Under the pieces are notes generated by a model, which saw only the letters and a list, made by a program, of their open reading frames with translations, had not been told where the DNA came from and made no database searches. Both the position numbers and the translations under genes were made by a program. This document shows positions 16,859 to 29,547 of a stretch of DNA of 64,000 nucleotides, in pieces. Position 1 is the first letter of the stretch. Every line of letters starts with the position of its first letter. The stretch is from Bordetella genomosp. 2 (GTDB taxonomy: Bacteria > Pseudomonadota > Gammaproteobacteria > Burkholderiales > Burkholderiaceae_B), in assembly GCF_002261345.1 (NCBI RefSeq), contig NZ_NEVT01000007.1, positions 62,001 through 126,000 of the forward strand, in the 5' to 3' direction.

Positions 16859-19165
16859 GTGGCCGCAACCGCCAACGATCGCAGCGCCCCTCCCGCCTCG
16901 TCCGCCAACCCCTGGCTGGCCGCCTACGAATACGCCGTCGACACCCTGCAGCGCAGCGTCCTGTACACCGACGTCATGCGCCAGCGCGGCAACCAATACC
17001 ATAGCCACATGGCCAAGCGCGCCCCCAACGTGCTCAGCATGAAATCCGAACTGATCCTGGACGGCCGCGAATTCGACCGTCCGGTCAACTACGGGTTGCT
17101 GCGCATCCTGCCGCCCGCCGACGTCCAAGTGGACCCGCAAAAGCGCCCCTTCCTGGTGGTCGACCCCCGCGCCGGCCATGGCCCCGGCATCGGCGGATTC
17201 AAGCCGGAAAGCGAAATCGGCGTGGCCGTGCGTGCCGGCCATCCCTGCTACTTCGCCTCCTTCCTGCCGCAGCCCACCGCCACCCAGACAGTCGAGGACG
17301 TGATGCGCGCCGAGGCCCGCTTCCTCGAGGAAATCATCGCCCGGCATCCCGAATCCGAAGGCAAGCCCGTCGTCGTGGGCAACTGCCAGGCCGGCTGGCA
17401 GATCATGATGACGGCCGCGATGCGGCCCGAACTGTTCGGCCCCATCATCGTCGCCGGCGCGCCCCTGTCCTACTGGGCCGGCTGGCGCGGCAAGAACCCG
17501 ATGCGCTACAGCGGCGGCCTGACCGGCGGCAGCTGGCTCACCGCCCTGGCCAGCGACCTCGGCGACGGCAAATTCGACGGCGCCTGGCTGGTGCAGAACT
17601 TCGAAAACCTGAATCCCGCCAACACGCTCTGGAGCAAGCAATACAACCTGTACTCCAAAGTCGACACCGAAGCCTCCCGCTACCTGGGCTTCGAAAAATG
17701 GTGGGGCGGACACGTCTACCTGAACGGCCCGGAGATCCAGTACATCGTCGACAACCTGTTCATCGGCAACCGTCTGGCCACCGCCGGGCTGGTCACTTCC
17801 GACGGCATCCGCATCGACCTGCGCAACATCCGTTCGCCCATCATCGTGTTCTGTTCCAAGGGCGACAACATCACCCCGCCGCCCCAGGCGCTGGGCTGGA
17901 TCCCCGACCTGTACCAGGACGACGCCGAAGTCGTGGCGCACGACCAGACCATCGTCTACGCCGTGCACGAAAGCATCGGCCACCTGGGCATTTTCGTGTC
18001 CGGCAGCGTGGCGCGCAAAGAGCACCAGGAATTCACCGCCAACATCGACCTGATCGACGTGCTGCCGGCCGGCATCTACCAGGCCGAGATCGCCGACAAG
18101 ACCCCGGACACGCTCAACGCCGACCTGGCGCCCGGCGATTATGTGCTGTCGTTCGCGCGCCGCAAAGTCGACGACGTGCGCGCCATCGTCGAGCGCAAGG
18201 AAGAAGACGACCGGCGTTTCGCCGCCGTGGCGCGCATCTCCGACATCAACCTGGGCCTGTACCGCAGCTTCATGCAGCCCTGGGTACGCGCCGCCGTCAC
18301 GCCGCAGACCGCCGACTGGATGCAGCGCCTGCACCCGCTGCGCCTGCCCTACGAACTGATCTCCGACCGCAACCCCTGGATCGCCCCGGTCGCGCAGGCG
18401 GCCGCGCAGGTGCGCCAGCATCGCCAGCCGGCCGCGCCGGACAATCCGTTCGCAGTCATGGAACGCATGGTTTCCAACACGATCGAGGCCAGCCTCGACA
18501 TCTGGCAGGAACTGCGCGACGCGGCGGGCGAGCAACTGTTCATGACCGTCTATGGTTCCCCGTTGGTGCAGGACTGGGCCGGCCTCGGCGCCAAGACCGA
18601 TGCGCCGCGCAAGCATCCCGGCGTATCGCCGGAGCACCGCCGCTTCATGGAAGAGCGCGCCGGCGAGCTGCGCGCGCTGATGGACCAGGGCGGCGTGCGC
18701 GAAGCGGGCATGCGCATGCTGCTGTACGTCGCCGGCGCCGAAGGCAGCATCGACGAACGCAGCTTCGCCATGCTGCGCAAGATGCGCGCCGACGCCGATT
18801 CCAGCCTGGCGCTGCAGGAATTCAAGAACGTGGCGCGCGATCAGGCCTTGATGATGCGGCTGGACGGTGCGGCCGCGCTGGACGCCATGCCGCGCCTGCT
18901 GGAGCAGGCCTCGGCCGAGGAAATACGCAATGCGTTCGGCACCATGCGCCACGTGCTGGAAGCCACCGGACCGCTCAACGAGCGGGCGCGCGAGTGCCTG
19001 CTCGAAATGGAACAGATCTTCCGCGCGGCGGCGCAGCGCGCGCTGGCGCGCGAGAAGAAAGCGCAGGCGGGCAGGCCGGCCGCCGCTCGCAAGGCCGCGC
19101 CACGGCGCCGTGCCGCGGCAAGCAAGGCTGCCAGTAGCCGGCGCCCCGGCCGCGACGACGCGTAA
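16859..19165 (+). CDS. DUF3141 protein, PHA-synthase-like alpha/beta hydrolase
   Basis: 768 aa from GTG 16859, preceded by GGAG at 16849-16852. The N-terminal half is an alpha/beta hydrolase resembling polyhydroxyalkanoate synthase. The nucleophile elbow is GNCQAGW with Cys176, the acid is Asp336 in CSKGDNITPP and the base is His375 in HESIGHLGIF. The second half (about 400-720) is helical, and the last ~40 residues are a Lys/Ala/Arg-rich tail (AAARKAAPRRRAAASKAASS) like those of phasin or DNA-binding PHA granule proteins. Family DUF3141 has no proven reaction known to me. I infer polymer or acyl-CoA chemistry only from the catalytic-triad pattern. It stands alone, with its own promoter and terminator. 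Confidence 0.85.
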   Translation: MAATANDRSAPPASSANPWLAAYEYAVDTLQRSVLYTDVMRQRGNQYHSHMAKRAPNVLSMKSELILDGREFDRPVNYGLLRILPPADVQVDPQKRPFLVVDPRAGHGPGIGGFKPESEIGVAVRAGHPCYFASFLPQPTATQTVEDVMRAEARFLEEIIARHPESEGKPVVVGNCQAGWQIMMTAAMRPELFGPIIVAGAPLSYWAGWRGKNPMRYSGGLTGGSWLTALASDLGDGKFDGAWLVQNFENLNPANTLWSKQYNLYSKVDTEASRYLGFEKWWGGHVYLNGPEIQYIVDNLFIGNRLATAGLVTSDGIRIDLRNIRSPIIVFCSKGDNITPPPQALGWIPDLYQDDAEVVAHDQTIVYAVHESIGHLGIFVSGSVARKEHQEFTANIDLIDVLPAGIYQAEIADKTPDTLNADLAPGDYVLSFARRKVDDVRAIVERKEEDDRRFAAVARISDINLGLYRSFMQPWVRAAVTPQTADWMQRLHPLRLPYELISDRNPWIAPVAQAAAQVRQHRQPAAPDNPFAVMERMVSNTIEASLDIWQELRDAAGEQLFMTVYGSPLVQDWAGLGAKTDAPRKHPGVSPEHRRFMEERAGELRALMDQGGVREAGMRMLLYVAGAEGSIDERSFAMLRKMRADADSSLALQEFKNVARDQALMMRLDGAAALDAMPRLLEQASAEEIRNAFGTMRHVLEATGPLNERARECLLEMEQIFRAAAQRALAREKKAQAGRPAAARKAAPRRRAAASKAASSRRPGRDDA

Positions 19166-19167
19166 CG

Positions 19168-19205
19168 CAAGAAAAACGGGCGCACAGGGCGCCCGTTTTT
19201 CTTGC
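19168..19205. terminator. bidirectional intrinsic terminator
   Basis: CAAGAAAAACGGGCGC pairs with GCGCCCGTTTTTCTTG around a short loop, giving a long stem with A- and T-runs on the two sides. It lies between the convergent DUF3141 gene and pgk and would stop transcription from both directions. Confidence 0.92.
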
Positions 19206-19231
19206 CACGGCCGGAAACGACCGGACTGCGC

Positions 19232-20425
19232 TCAGTCCGCGCGCTCCTCCAGGATGGCCACCGCGGGCAGCGACTTGCCTTCGAGGAATTCCAGGAACGC
19301 CCCGCCGCCGGTGGAGATGTAGCCCACCTTGTCGGCGATGCCGTACTTGGCGATGGCCGCCAGGGTGTCGCCGCCGCCGGCGATCGAGAAGGCCGGCGAC
19401 GCGGCGATGGCCTGTGCCAATACCTCGGTGCCGTGCGCGAAGGCGTCGAACTCGAACACGCCCACCGGGCCGTTCCAGACAATGGTGCCGGCTTGCTGCA
19501 GGATGCCGGCCAGGCGCTGCGCCGTCTGCGGGCCAATGTCGAGGATCATGTCGTCCTCGGCCACCGCGTCAGCCACCTTGACGGTGGCTTCGGCATCGGC
19601 CGCGAACGACTTGGCGCACACCACGTCGGTGGGAATGGGCACCTCGGCGCCGCGCTTTTTCATGATCTCGATCACGGCTCGGGCCTCTTCGACCTGGTCG
19701 GGCTCGGCCAGCGACTTGCCGATGGACAGCCCGGCCGCCAGCATGAAGGTGTTGGCGATGCCGCCGCCCACCACCAGCTGGTCGACCTTGTCGGCCAGCG
19801 ACTGCAGGATCGACAGCTTGGTCGACACCTTCGAGCCGCCCACGATGGCCACCAGCGGCCGCTTGGGCTCGTGCAGCGCGCGGCCCAGGGCCGTGAGCTC
19901 GGCCTCGAGCAGCGGGCCCGCGCAGGCCACCGGGGCGAAGCGCGCCATGCCGTGCGTGGTGGCCTCGGCGCGGTGCGCCGTGCCGAACGCGTCGTTGACG
20001 TAGACGTCGCAAAGCGCCGCCATCTTGCGCGACAGCGCCTCGTCGTTCTTCTTCTCGCCGGGGTTGACGCGGCAGTTCTCCAGCAGCACCACCTGGCCCG
20101 GGTCGACGTTGACGCCGTCGACCCAGTCCTTGACGAGCTGCACGGGCATGCCCAGCAGCTGCGACAGGCGCCGGCCCACGCGGTCGAGCGAATCGGCCTC
20201 GGTCAGCACGCCCTCGGTGGGACGGCCCAGGTGGGACGTGACCATGACCGCCGCGCCGCCGTCGAGCGCCAGACGGATGCCGGGCACCGAGGCGCGGATG
20301 CGGGTGTCTTCGCTGATCTGGCCGGCGTCGTCGAACGGCACGTTGAGGTCGGCGCGGATGAACACCCGCTTGCCGTGCAGCGCGCCGGCCTTGGCCAGCG
20401 CGGACAGGGTATTGACCTTGGCCAT
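19232..20425 (-). CDS. pgk: phosphoglycerate kinase
   Basis: 397 aa glycolytic and gluconeogenic enzyme interconverting 1,3-bisphosphoglycerate and 3-phosphoglycerate with ATP. Signatures: [14 protein letters not shown] at the N-terminus, SHLGRPTEG, the hinge region around [13 protein letters not shown], and the nucleotide loop [12 protein letters not shown] near the C-terminus. The ATG at 20425 fits the conserved N-terminus; the long frame upstream is a shadow of gap. It is the last gene of tkt-gap-pgk, 5 bp after gap. Confidence 0.97.
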   Translation of the reverse strand: MAKVNTLSALAKAGALHGKRVFIRADLNVPFDDAGQISEDTRIRASVPGIRLALDGGAAVMVTSHLGRPTEGVLTEADSLDRVGRRLSQLLGMPVQLVKDWVDGVNVDPGQVVLLENCRVNPGEKKNDEALSRKMAALCDVYVNDAFGTAHRAEATTHGMARFAPVACAGPLLEAELTALGRALHEPKRPLVAIVGGSKVSTKLSILQSLADKVDQLVVGGGIANTFMLAAGLSIGKSLAEPDQVEEARAVIEIMKKRGAEVPIPTDVVCAKSFAADAEATVKVADAVAEDDMILDIGPQTAQRLAGILQQAGTIVWNGPVGVFEFDAFAHGTEVLAQAIAASPAFSIAGGGDTLAAIAKYGIADKVGYISTGGGAFLEFLEGKSLPAVAILEERAD

Positions 20426-20430
20426 GCCGC

Positions 20431-23492
<3,062 letters not shown>

Positions 23493-23531
23493 GCGGAAAA
23501 GGCTCGTAGGCTCCGGCAACATGTTCCGACT

Positions 23532-23544
23532 GGTGTCAGACACC
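23532..23544. repeat. single GGTGTCAGACACC palindrome
   Basis: A 13-bp odd palindrome 40 bp upstream of the chosen tkt start. It is the shortest member of the family seen in this window and lies in the tkt 5' region rather than downstream of a gene. Confidence 0.75.
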
Positions 23545-23762
23545 CTGGCGAGCCCGTACCCGCCCGTGGGCGCGCATCGCCGCGCCGGGGTGCCCGGCGC
23601 CCGGGGAAATGGGGCCAGGTAGAGAGGTTGTGAAGCTCATGATTTTAGCATCCGGGAATAACCCGGGTCGGGAGGCCCCGGGGCCGCGCCCGGGCCGCGC
23701 GGGGGATGGTAGGCTACGCGCTTGACCGGACCTTGCCGCCCCGCCGCGGCCCTGATCGATCC

Positions 23763-24497
23763 ATGCCCCTGCCGCGTTTTTTTTGCGACGCTCCCCTGTC
23801 CGCCGGCGCCCGCATGGCGCTGCCCGACGCCCTGGCGCACCACGCCGTGCGGGTGCTGCGCTTGCGCGCCGGCTCGCCCATCGTCCTGTTCGACGGCGCC
23901 GGCGGCGAATACCCCGCCACGCTCGAAATCGACGGCAAGGCCGCCTACGCCCTGCTGGGCGCGCACGACCCGCGCGAGGCCGAACTGGCCGGCCGCATCA
24001 TATTGGTGCAAGGCCTGCCGTCCGGCGACAAGATGGACTGGGTCGTGGAAAAGGCGGTCGAGCTGGGCGCCAGCCGGGTCTGCCCGATCGCCGCGCAGCG
24101 CAGCGTGCTGCAACTGGGCGGCGCGCGCCTGGAAAAACGAGTGGCGCACTGGTCTCGCATTGCCCAGGCGGCATCGGAACAATGCGGACGCAATCGCCTG
24201 ATGGCGGTCGATGCGCCGGTCGGCCTGCGCGAATGGCTGGAACAGCCGGCCGAGGGCCTGCGCCTGCTGTGCCACCCGGAGGCCGGGCCCGGCCTGGCCG
24301 AGGCGCTGCACGCGCAGCCGGGCCCGCGGACCTTGAGCCTGCTGGTGGGGCCGGAGGGAGGCTGGTCGGACGCCGAACTGGCCCTGGCGGCCGGGCACGG
24401 CGTGCAGGCCGTGCGCTACGGGCAGCGCGTGCTGCGCACCGAGACCGCCGGGTTGGCGCTGATCGCCGCCGCCACCGCCCTGCTGGGGTGGCAGTAG
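23763..24497 (+). CDS. rsmE: 16S rRNA (uracil-1498-N3)-methyltransferase
   Basis: 244 aa SPOUT-fold enzyme methylating U1498 of 16S rRNA. It starts MPLPRFFCDAPLSAG with a PUA-like N-terminal domain (HHAVRVLRLRAG). The C-terminal SAM knot shows LLVGPEGGWSDAE and VLRTETAGLALIAA. ATG 23763 is chosen because the family begins R-F-F near residue 4; 19 extra upstream codons look unrelated. It is divergent from tkt. Confidence 0.93.
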   Translation: MPLPRFFCDAPLSAGARMALPDALAHHAVRVLRLRAGSPIVLFDGAGGEYPATLEIDGKAAYALLGAHDPREAELAGRIILVQGLPSGDKMDWVVEKAVELGASRVCPIAAQRSVLQLGGARLEKRVAHWSRIAQAASEQCGRNRLMAVDAPVGLREWLEQPAEGLRLLCHPEAGPGLAEALHAQPGPRTLSLLVGPEGGWSDAELALAAGHGVQAVRYGQRVLRTETAGLALIAAATALLGWQ

Positions 24498-24516
24498 GCC
24501 GCGCCTACCGGTCTGC

Positions 24517-24548
24517 AGGTGCCTGACACCCAAGGGGTGTCGGCACCT
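24517..24548. repeat. degenerate GTGTC-family hairpin
   Basis: AGGTGCCTGACACCC pairs with GGGTGTCGGCACCT around a very short loop, with one bulged base. It lies between the converging rsmE and barstar-like genes and may serve as a terminator. Confidence 0.75.
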
Positions 24549-24557
24549 CTTGCTGGC

Positions 24558-25022
24558 TCACCCTTCCCCGTAGGGCGCCGCGGCGACGCCGGGCTCCGGG
24601 TCGGGATGCTTGCCGGCGTGCTCGATGACGTAGGTGAAGACCCTGCCGTTGTCGCGCGCGAATTCGGCGGCGTCGGCGCATACGGCTTCGATCTGGGCGG
24701 CGTCGGCTTCCAGGGCCGGATCGCCCGAGTGCAGCTTGTACAGCCACAGCACCACGCCGGTTTTCTGGTCCAGCACGGTGTCGCACAGGCAGTCGTACAG
24801 GGCGTCCAGGTTGCCGCCGAAGTACTCGGGGAAATCGACCGCCTTGGCAATGGCGCGCAGCACCGCGGAACGGCTGCGCGCCCGGTCGCAGTCGGCCACC
24901 ATGAGGGCCAGTCCGAGCTGATGCGCGGCCTCAACCACGGCTTCTTTCTGCAAACCGTCATGATCGATCGCGCCCCCGCGGCCCAATTGGCGCTGCAGAG
25001 CAGACTGGCCATTCCGCGTCAT
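24558..25022 (-). CDS. barstar-family protein
   Basis: 154 aa cytoplasmic protein. The core segment AVDFPEYFGGNLDALYDCL is the barstar signature helix-loop that in the archetype plugs the barnase active site. Flanking beta strands (GLALMVADC, VVLWLYKL, VFTYVIEHAG) fit the fold. No barnase-like ribonuclease gene is visible beside it. The ATG overlaps the stop of the patatin gene by 4 bp, so it is translated with that gene. The role is unknown; family membership is confident, inhibitor function is not. Confidence 0.8.
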   Translation of the reverse strand: MTRNGQSALQRQLGRGGAIDHDGLQKEAVVEAAHQLGLALMVADCDRARSRSAVLRAIAKAVDFPEYFGGNLDALYDCLCDTVLDQKTGVVLWLYKLHSGDPALEADAAQIEAVCADAAEFARDNGRVFTYVIEHAGKHPDPEPGVAAAPYGEG

Positions 25023-26245
25023 GCCTGGCCCTCCTTGAAAAAGCCAACCACCTCTTCGATACGCCGCATCGTATCGGCATAACCCAGTTCGATCAATCGT
25101 CGCGTGTAAGCGCTTTCAAAGAGCAAATAGGACATCAGCGCACCGCCGCCCGACCGGTCTGGGTCGGACGATACACCGAGTACGCGAAAAAGGGTACGTG
25201 CCTCGAGTGGCATTTCTTTCAGGTAATCGAGCGCGAGCAAATCCAGCGACTGGCTGGGGGTCAGCGTCAGCACGTTCACGCGCCGGACACTCAAGCCCGT
25301 GGCCGGGTCGCGCGAGGTGTGGTCGACCAGGTCGTTGATGCGTTCCAGGCGCTCGATGTCGGCCGACAGGCCGTCCAGGAAGATGCTCGACAGCACGTGC
25401 CCGCCCACCTGCGCCAGCGACGGGTACGGCGGCGCCTTCTCGCGCTTCTCGGGGTGCGTGTCGTCCCGGTAGCCGGTGCCGATCACCAAGACGCGCTCGG
25501 CCCCCAGGTGGATGACCGGGCTGATGGGCGCGAGCTGCCGCATCGAGCCGTCGCCGCACCATTCGGTCTGTCCCTGCACATCCACCGCCTGCGCCGGGAA
25601 TACGAACGGGATGGACGACGAAGCCATCAGGTGCTCGACGCCGATGCGGGCGGGCACCGCGCGCCGCAGCGAACGATGCCACGGCTCGATCTCCCGGTGC
25701 GACTGGTAGAAAGTCAGGTGCTCGCCGCTGGTGAAACCCGAGGCGGTGATGGCCAGCGAGGACAGCGCATTGCGCTCCAGGTTGACGCCCAGGCGGTCGA
25801 AATCCAGCACGCGCGCCAGCAGGTCGGCCAGCGGCCGGTTGTCCAGCAGCGACTGGGGCCGCTTGCCGGACAGGCCGGAGAACATCCAGCCCAGCGCCAG
25901 CAGCCCGAGCCAGCGGACGCCGGTCTTGATCAGGCCGGGCGCGTCGGCGCGGTACACCATGCCGGTTTCGAGCGACTCCCAGAGCCGGCGGATGCGCCGC
26001 GCCGCCAGGTGCGGACGGTCGGCCCGGCACGCCAGGGCGGCGGCATTGATGGCGCCCGCCGAGGTGCCGCTGATGATGGGAAAAGGATTACGGAACTCGG
26101 GCCGCGACGCGGGGTCGAGGATCTCGAAAATGGCGCCCAGCACGCCGACCTGGTAGGCCGCGCGGGCGCCGCCGCCGGTCAGCACCAGCCCCGTCACCGG
26201 TCCGGACGGGGCGGCGGCTGTCCTGTTACCTGGGGACGTTGGCAT
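25019..26245 (-). CDS. patatin-like phospholipase
   Basis: 408 aa, RssA/patatin family. The oxyanion loop GLVLTGGGARAAYQVGVL and nucleophile serine in the GTSAG motif (PIISGTSAGAINAAA) are at the N-terminus. The partner aspartate is probably in EWCGDGSMRQL, completing a Ser-Asp dyad. Hydrolysis of membrane phospholipid acyl esters is likely from the family. There is no signal peptide; one moderately hydrophobic stretch (LGLLALGWMFSGL) could contact membrane. The ATG at 26245 lies inside the last 20 bp of maeB, so expression is probably coupled to it. Confidence 0.88.
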   Translation of the reverse strand: MPTSPGNRTAAAPSGPVTGLVLTGGGARAAYQVGVLGAIFEILDPASRPEFRNPFPIISGTSAGAINAAALACRADRPHLAARRIRRLWESLETGMVYRADAPGLIKTGVRWLGLLALGWMFSGLSGKRPQSLLDNRPLADLLARVLDFDRLGVNLERNALSSLAITASGFTSGEHLTFYQSHREIEPWHRSLRRAVPARIGVEHLMASSSIPFVFPAQAVDVQGQTEWCGDGSMRQLAPISPVIHLGAERVLVIGTGYRDDTHPEKREKAPPYPSLAQVGGHVLSSIFLDGLSADIERLERINDLVDHTSRDPATGLSVRRVNVLTLTPSQSLDLLALDYLKEMPLEARTLFRVLGVSSDPDRSGGGALMSYLLFESAYTRRLIELGYADTMRRIEEVVGFFKEGQA

Positions 26246-28514
26246 CGACGACGACCAGGGCGGTCATGTTGACGATGCGGCGGACAGTGGAGCTGGACGT
26301 CAGGATATGCACCGGCGCGTTGGCGCCCAGCAGGAACGGGCCGATGGCGACATTGCCGCCGGCCGCCGTCTTCAGCAGGTTGTAGGCGATGTTGCCCGAA
26401 TCGACATTGGGGCACACCAGTAGGTTGGCTTCGCCCTTGAGCGTCGAGGACGGCAGGATGCGCAGGCGCTGCGCCTCGTCCAGCGCGCAGTCGCCGTGCA
26501 TTTCGCCGTCCACTTCCAGGTCCGGGGCGACGGCGCGGATCAGCGCCAGGGCCTCGCGCATCTTGGCGCCCGAGGCCGAGCTGCCGGTGCCGAAGTTCGA
26601 GCGCGACAGCAGCGCCACCTTGGGCGCCAGGTTCAGGCGCGTCATTTCCTCGGCCGCGGCGATGGTGAACTCGGCGATCTGCTCGGCGGTGGGCTCGTCG
26701 TTGACGTGGGTGTCGACCAGCGCCACCGTGCGCTCGTTGAGCAGCAGCACGTTCATCGCGGCATAGACCTTGGCGCCCGGCCGCATGCCGATGACCTGGT
26801 CGACGAAACGCAGGTGCTCGGCATACGAGCTGACGGTGCCGCAGATCATGCCGTCGGCGTCGCCCAGGTGCACCATCATGGCGCCGATCAGGGTCAGGCG
26901 GCGGCGCATCTCGACGCGCGCCATCTCCTTGGTGATGCCGCGCCGGCACATCATTTCCCAGTAGGTGGTCCAGTAGCGGTGGAAACGCTCGTCGTACTCG
27001 GGGTTGGTGACCTCGACGTCCTCGCCCAGCCGCAGGCGCAGGCCGTATTTCTCGATGCGGGCCGCCAGCACCGCCGGGCGGCCCACCAGGATGGGCTTGG
27101 CCAGGCCTTCGTCGACCACCACCTGCACGGCGCGCAGCACGCGCTCGTCCTCGCCCTCGGTGAACACCACGCGGGCCTTGCCGCCTTCGCGCACGAAGCT
27201 CTTGGCGGCCGAGTACAGCGGCTTCATGAAGGCGCCGGAGTGGTACACGAACTGCTGCAGCTGTTCGACGTAGGCCTCCAGGTCGGACAGCGGACGCGTC
27301 GCCACGCCGCCGTCCATCGCCGCCTTGGCCACGGCCGGCGCGATGCGGGTGATCAGGCGCGGATCGAACGGCTTGGGAATCAGGTAGTCGGGGCCGAAGC
27401 TGATGTCATACGTGCCATAGGCCGCCGCGACCACCTCGTTCTGCTCTTCCTGGGCCAGCTTGGCGATGGCGTACACCGCCGCCATTTCCATTTCGCGCGT
27501 GATGGTGGTGGCGCCCACATCCAGCGCGCCGCGGAAGATATACGGGAAGCACAGGACGTTGTTGACCTGGTTCGGGTAGTCGGAACGCCCGGTGGCCATG
27601 ACCACGTCGTCGCGCACCGCGTGCGCGTCTTCGGGCAGGATCTCGGGGTTGGGGTTGGCCAGCGCCAGGATGACCGGGCGGGCCGCCATGGCGGCCACCA
27701 TTTCGGGCTTGAGCACGCCGCCGGCCGACAGGCCCAGGAACACGTCGGCGCCCTGGATCACGTCGGCGAGCTTGCGGTGGTCGGTCTTCTGGGCGAAGCG
27801 TTCCTTGTCGGGGTCCATCAGCGCCGTGCGGCCCTGGTACACCACGCCTTCGATGTCGGTGACCCAGATGTTCTCGATGGGCACGCCCAAGTCCACCATC
27901 AGGTCCAGGCAGGCCAGCGCCGCGGCGCCCGCGCCGGAGGTCACCACCTTGACCTTGTCGATGTCCTTGCCCACCACTTTCAGGCCATTGATGAAGGCGG
28001 CCGAGACGCAGATGGCCGTGCCATGCTGGTCGTCGTGGAACACCGGGATCTTCATGCGCTCGCGCAGCTTGCGCTCGACCGTGAAGCACTCCGGCGCCTT
28101 GATGTCTTCAAGGTTGATGCCGCCGAAGGTCGGCTCCAGGCCGGCGATGATCTCGACCAGCTTGTCGGGGTCGGTCTCGTTGATCTCGATGTCGAAGACG
28201 TCCAGGCCGGCGAACTTCTTGAACAGCACCGCCTTGCCTTCCATGACCGGCTTGGAGGCCAGCGCGCCGATGTTGCCCAGGCCCAGCACCGCCGTGCCGT
28301 TGGTGATCACGCCCACCAGGTTGCCGCGCGCGGTGTAGCGCACCGCGTTGACCGGATCGCTGACGATCTCTTCGCAGGCCGCGGCCACGCCCGGCGAGTA
28401 GGCCAGCGCCAGGTCGCGCTGGTTGGACAATTGCTTCGTCGGGGTGACGGAAATTTTGCCGGGGCGGCCGGACTCGTGGTATTCAAGCGCGGCTTTGCGA
28501 AAGTTGGCGTCCAT
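26226..28514 (-). CDS. maeB: NADP-dependent malic enzyme (malic + phosphotransacetylase-like domains)
   Basis: 762 aa two-domain protein. Residues 1-430 are malic enzyme: [58 protein letters not shown], and the NAD(P) fold [16 protein letters not shown]. The rest is a phosphotransacetylase-like domain ([20 protein letters not shown]), which in MaeB has a regulatory role, binding acetyl-CoA, rather than catalysis. It converts malate to pyruvate and CO2 with NADPH. It stands at the head of the leftward maeB-patatin-barstar cluster. Confidence 0.96.
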   Translation of the reverse strand: MDANFRKAALEYHESGRPGKISVTPTKQLSNQRDLALAYSPGVAAACEEIVSDPVNAVRYTARGNLVGVITNGTAVLGLGNIGALASKPVMEGKAVLFKKFAGLDVFDIEINETDPDKLVEIIAGLEPTFGGINLEDIKAPECFTVERKLRERMKIPVFHDDQHGTAICVSAAFINGLKVVGKDIDKVKVVTSGAGAAALACLDLMVDLGVPIENIWVTDIEGVVYQGRTALMDPDKERFAQKTDHRKLADVIQGADVFLGLSAGGVLKPEMVAAMAARPVILALANPNPEILPEDAHAVRDDVVMATGRSDYPNQVNNVLCFPYIFRGALDVGATTITREMEMAAVYAIAKLAQEEQNEVVAAAYGTYDISFGPDYLIPKPFDPRLITRIAPAVAKAAMDGGVATRPLSDLEAYVEQLQQFVYHSGAFMKPLYSAAKSFVREGGKARVVFTEGEDERVLRAVQVVVDEGLAKPILVGRPAVLAARIEKYGLRLRLGEDVEVTNPEYDERFHRYWTTYWEMMCRRGITKEMARVEMRRRLTLIGAMMVHLGDADGMICGTVSSYAEHLRFVDQVIGMRPGAKVYAAMNVLLLNERTVALVDTHVNDEPTAEQIAEFTIAAAEEMTRLNLAPKVALLSRSNFGTGSSASGAKMREALALIRAVAPDLEVDGEMHGDCALDEAQRLRILPSSTLKGEANLLVCPNVDSGNIAYNLLKTAAGGNVAIGPFLLGANAPVHILTSSSTVRRIVNMTALVVVDANVPR

Positions 28515-28646
28515 AAGGCGGGCTACTCGGGTGGGTACACGGAAAGTGAAGGATTCTAGCTCAGCGCGGCAGCTATCTTACTCCTCGCTTACTTCCATGC
28601 CGTGCCACGCCATCGCCGGGCCGGGCGCCCGCGCCGGCGGACGCCG

Positions 28647-29516
28647 TCAGGGCGCGTACAGGCCCTGCGGGTCGAAGGCGTCCTGCACGCGCATGGCGAG
28701 CCGGTGGGCCGCGGCGGCGACGCCAGGCGGCGGCGCCGGCGCGGCCGCCACCGCGCCGGCAGCCTGCCCGGGCGCCAGCAGCGCGCCCTCCACCCAGGCC
28801 AGCGTGCCGCCATGCCCCAGCAGCAATTGCGCCAGGTTCACGCCGGCCGGCGGCTCGGGCGCCAGCGCGTCCAGCCGGTAGCGGCACGGCCAGGCGGCAT
28901 GCGCGCGGCAGGCCGCGGCATCGGCCGAGCCGGCCAGCTGGAACAAGGCGGGCACCAGCCGCTGCACCGCGGCCGAGCGCAACGGCTGCACATCGTCCTG
29001 GCCGAACGGGCCGAGCGTCTCGGCGGTGCCGTCCGACAGCAGCAGGTCGATGCCGACCAGGCCGCTGACGGCCGTGCCACCCGGCGGCCAGGCGCCGGCC
29101 CCGGCCAGCCAGCCGGCCAGCGTCTGGGCCGGCGGCGCCTGGGCGAACTGCGGCAACCCGGCGGCGGCCAGGTCCGCGGCCCGGCAGCCCGGCTGCGCGC
29201 GCCACTGCCCCGCGCGCGGCCCCGGCGCCAATTCCGTGAGCGCCGACGGATCCACTTCCAGCACCGCGCGGCCGGCCGGCGTGCCGGACGCGTCCGTCCC
29301 CGCCAGCACCAGCGCCACCCCGTACTCCACGCACAGGGCGCGCGCATGCCGCACATCCTCGGGCCGCGCCGGCCGCAGCCTGGCGCGGCCCGGCGGCGCC
29401 GCGTCGAGTTCCTCCAGCGGGCCATGCGCCGCGCGGGCCAGGCGCTGGCGGAACATGTCCCACGGCGTGCGCGGCAGCCGCCGGCCGAACAGGAATGCGC
29501 GCCGCGATGACTGCAT
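28647..29516 (-). CDS. GlcE-like FAD-oxidoreductase subunit, reduced
   Basis: 289 aa. The N-terminus has twin arginines (SSRRAFLFGRR). The ending RLAMRVQDAFDPQGLYAP is the C-terminal signature of glycolate-oxidase/D-lactate-type flavoproteins, and FLFGRRLPRTPWDMFRQRL plus VSGLVGIDLLLSDGTAETLG resemble the FAD-binding half. It is shorter than GlcE (about 350) and the FAD-binding segment is weak, so it may be non-catalytic. It is divergent from the aminotransferase (31 bp gap). Confidence 0.65.
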   Translation of the reverse strand: MQSSRRAFLFGRRLPRTPWDMFRQRLARAAHGPLEELDAAPPGRARLRPARPEDVRHARALCVEYGVALVLAGTDASGTPAGRAVLEVDPSALTELAPGPRAGQWRAQPGCRAADLAAAGLPQFAQAPPAQTLAGWLAGAGAWPPGGTAVSGLVGIDLLLSDGTAETLGPFGQDDVQPLRSAAVQRLVPALFQLAGSADAAACRAHAAWPCRYRLDALAPEPPAGVNLAQLLLGHGGTLAWVEGALLAPGQAAGAVAAAPAPPPGVAAAAHRLAMRVQDAFDPQGLYAP

Positions 29517-29547
29517 CTACAATCCCTTTTTCGTTTTGAGAACCATC

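Noticed and set aside
16382-18952. 856-codon open frame opposite the DUF3141 gene
   Set aside because: Same GC-driven shadow; no recognisable motif, and it crosses the repeat island.
26496-28559. 687-codon open frame opposite maeB
   Set aside because: Shadow of maeB; composition of repeated HH, QA and GV without motif.
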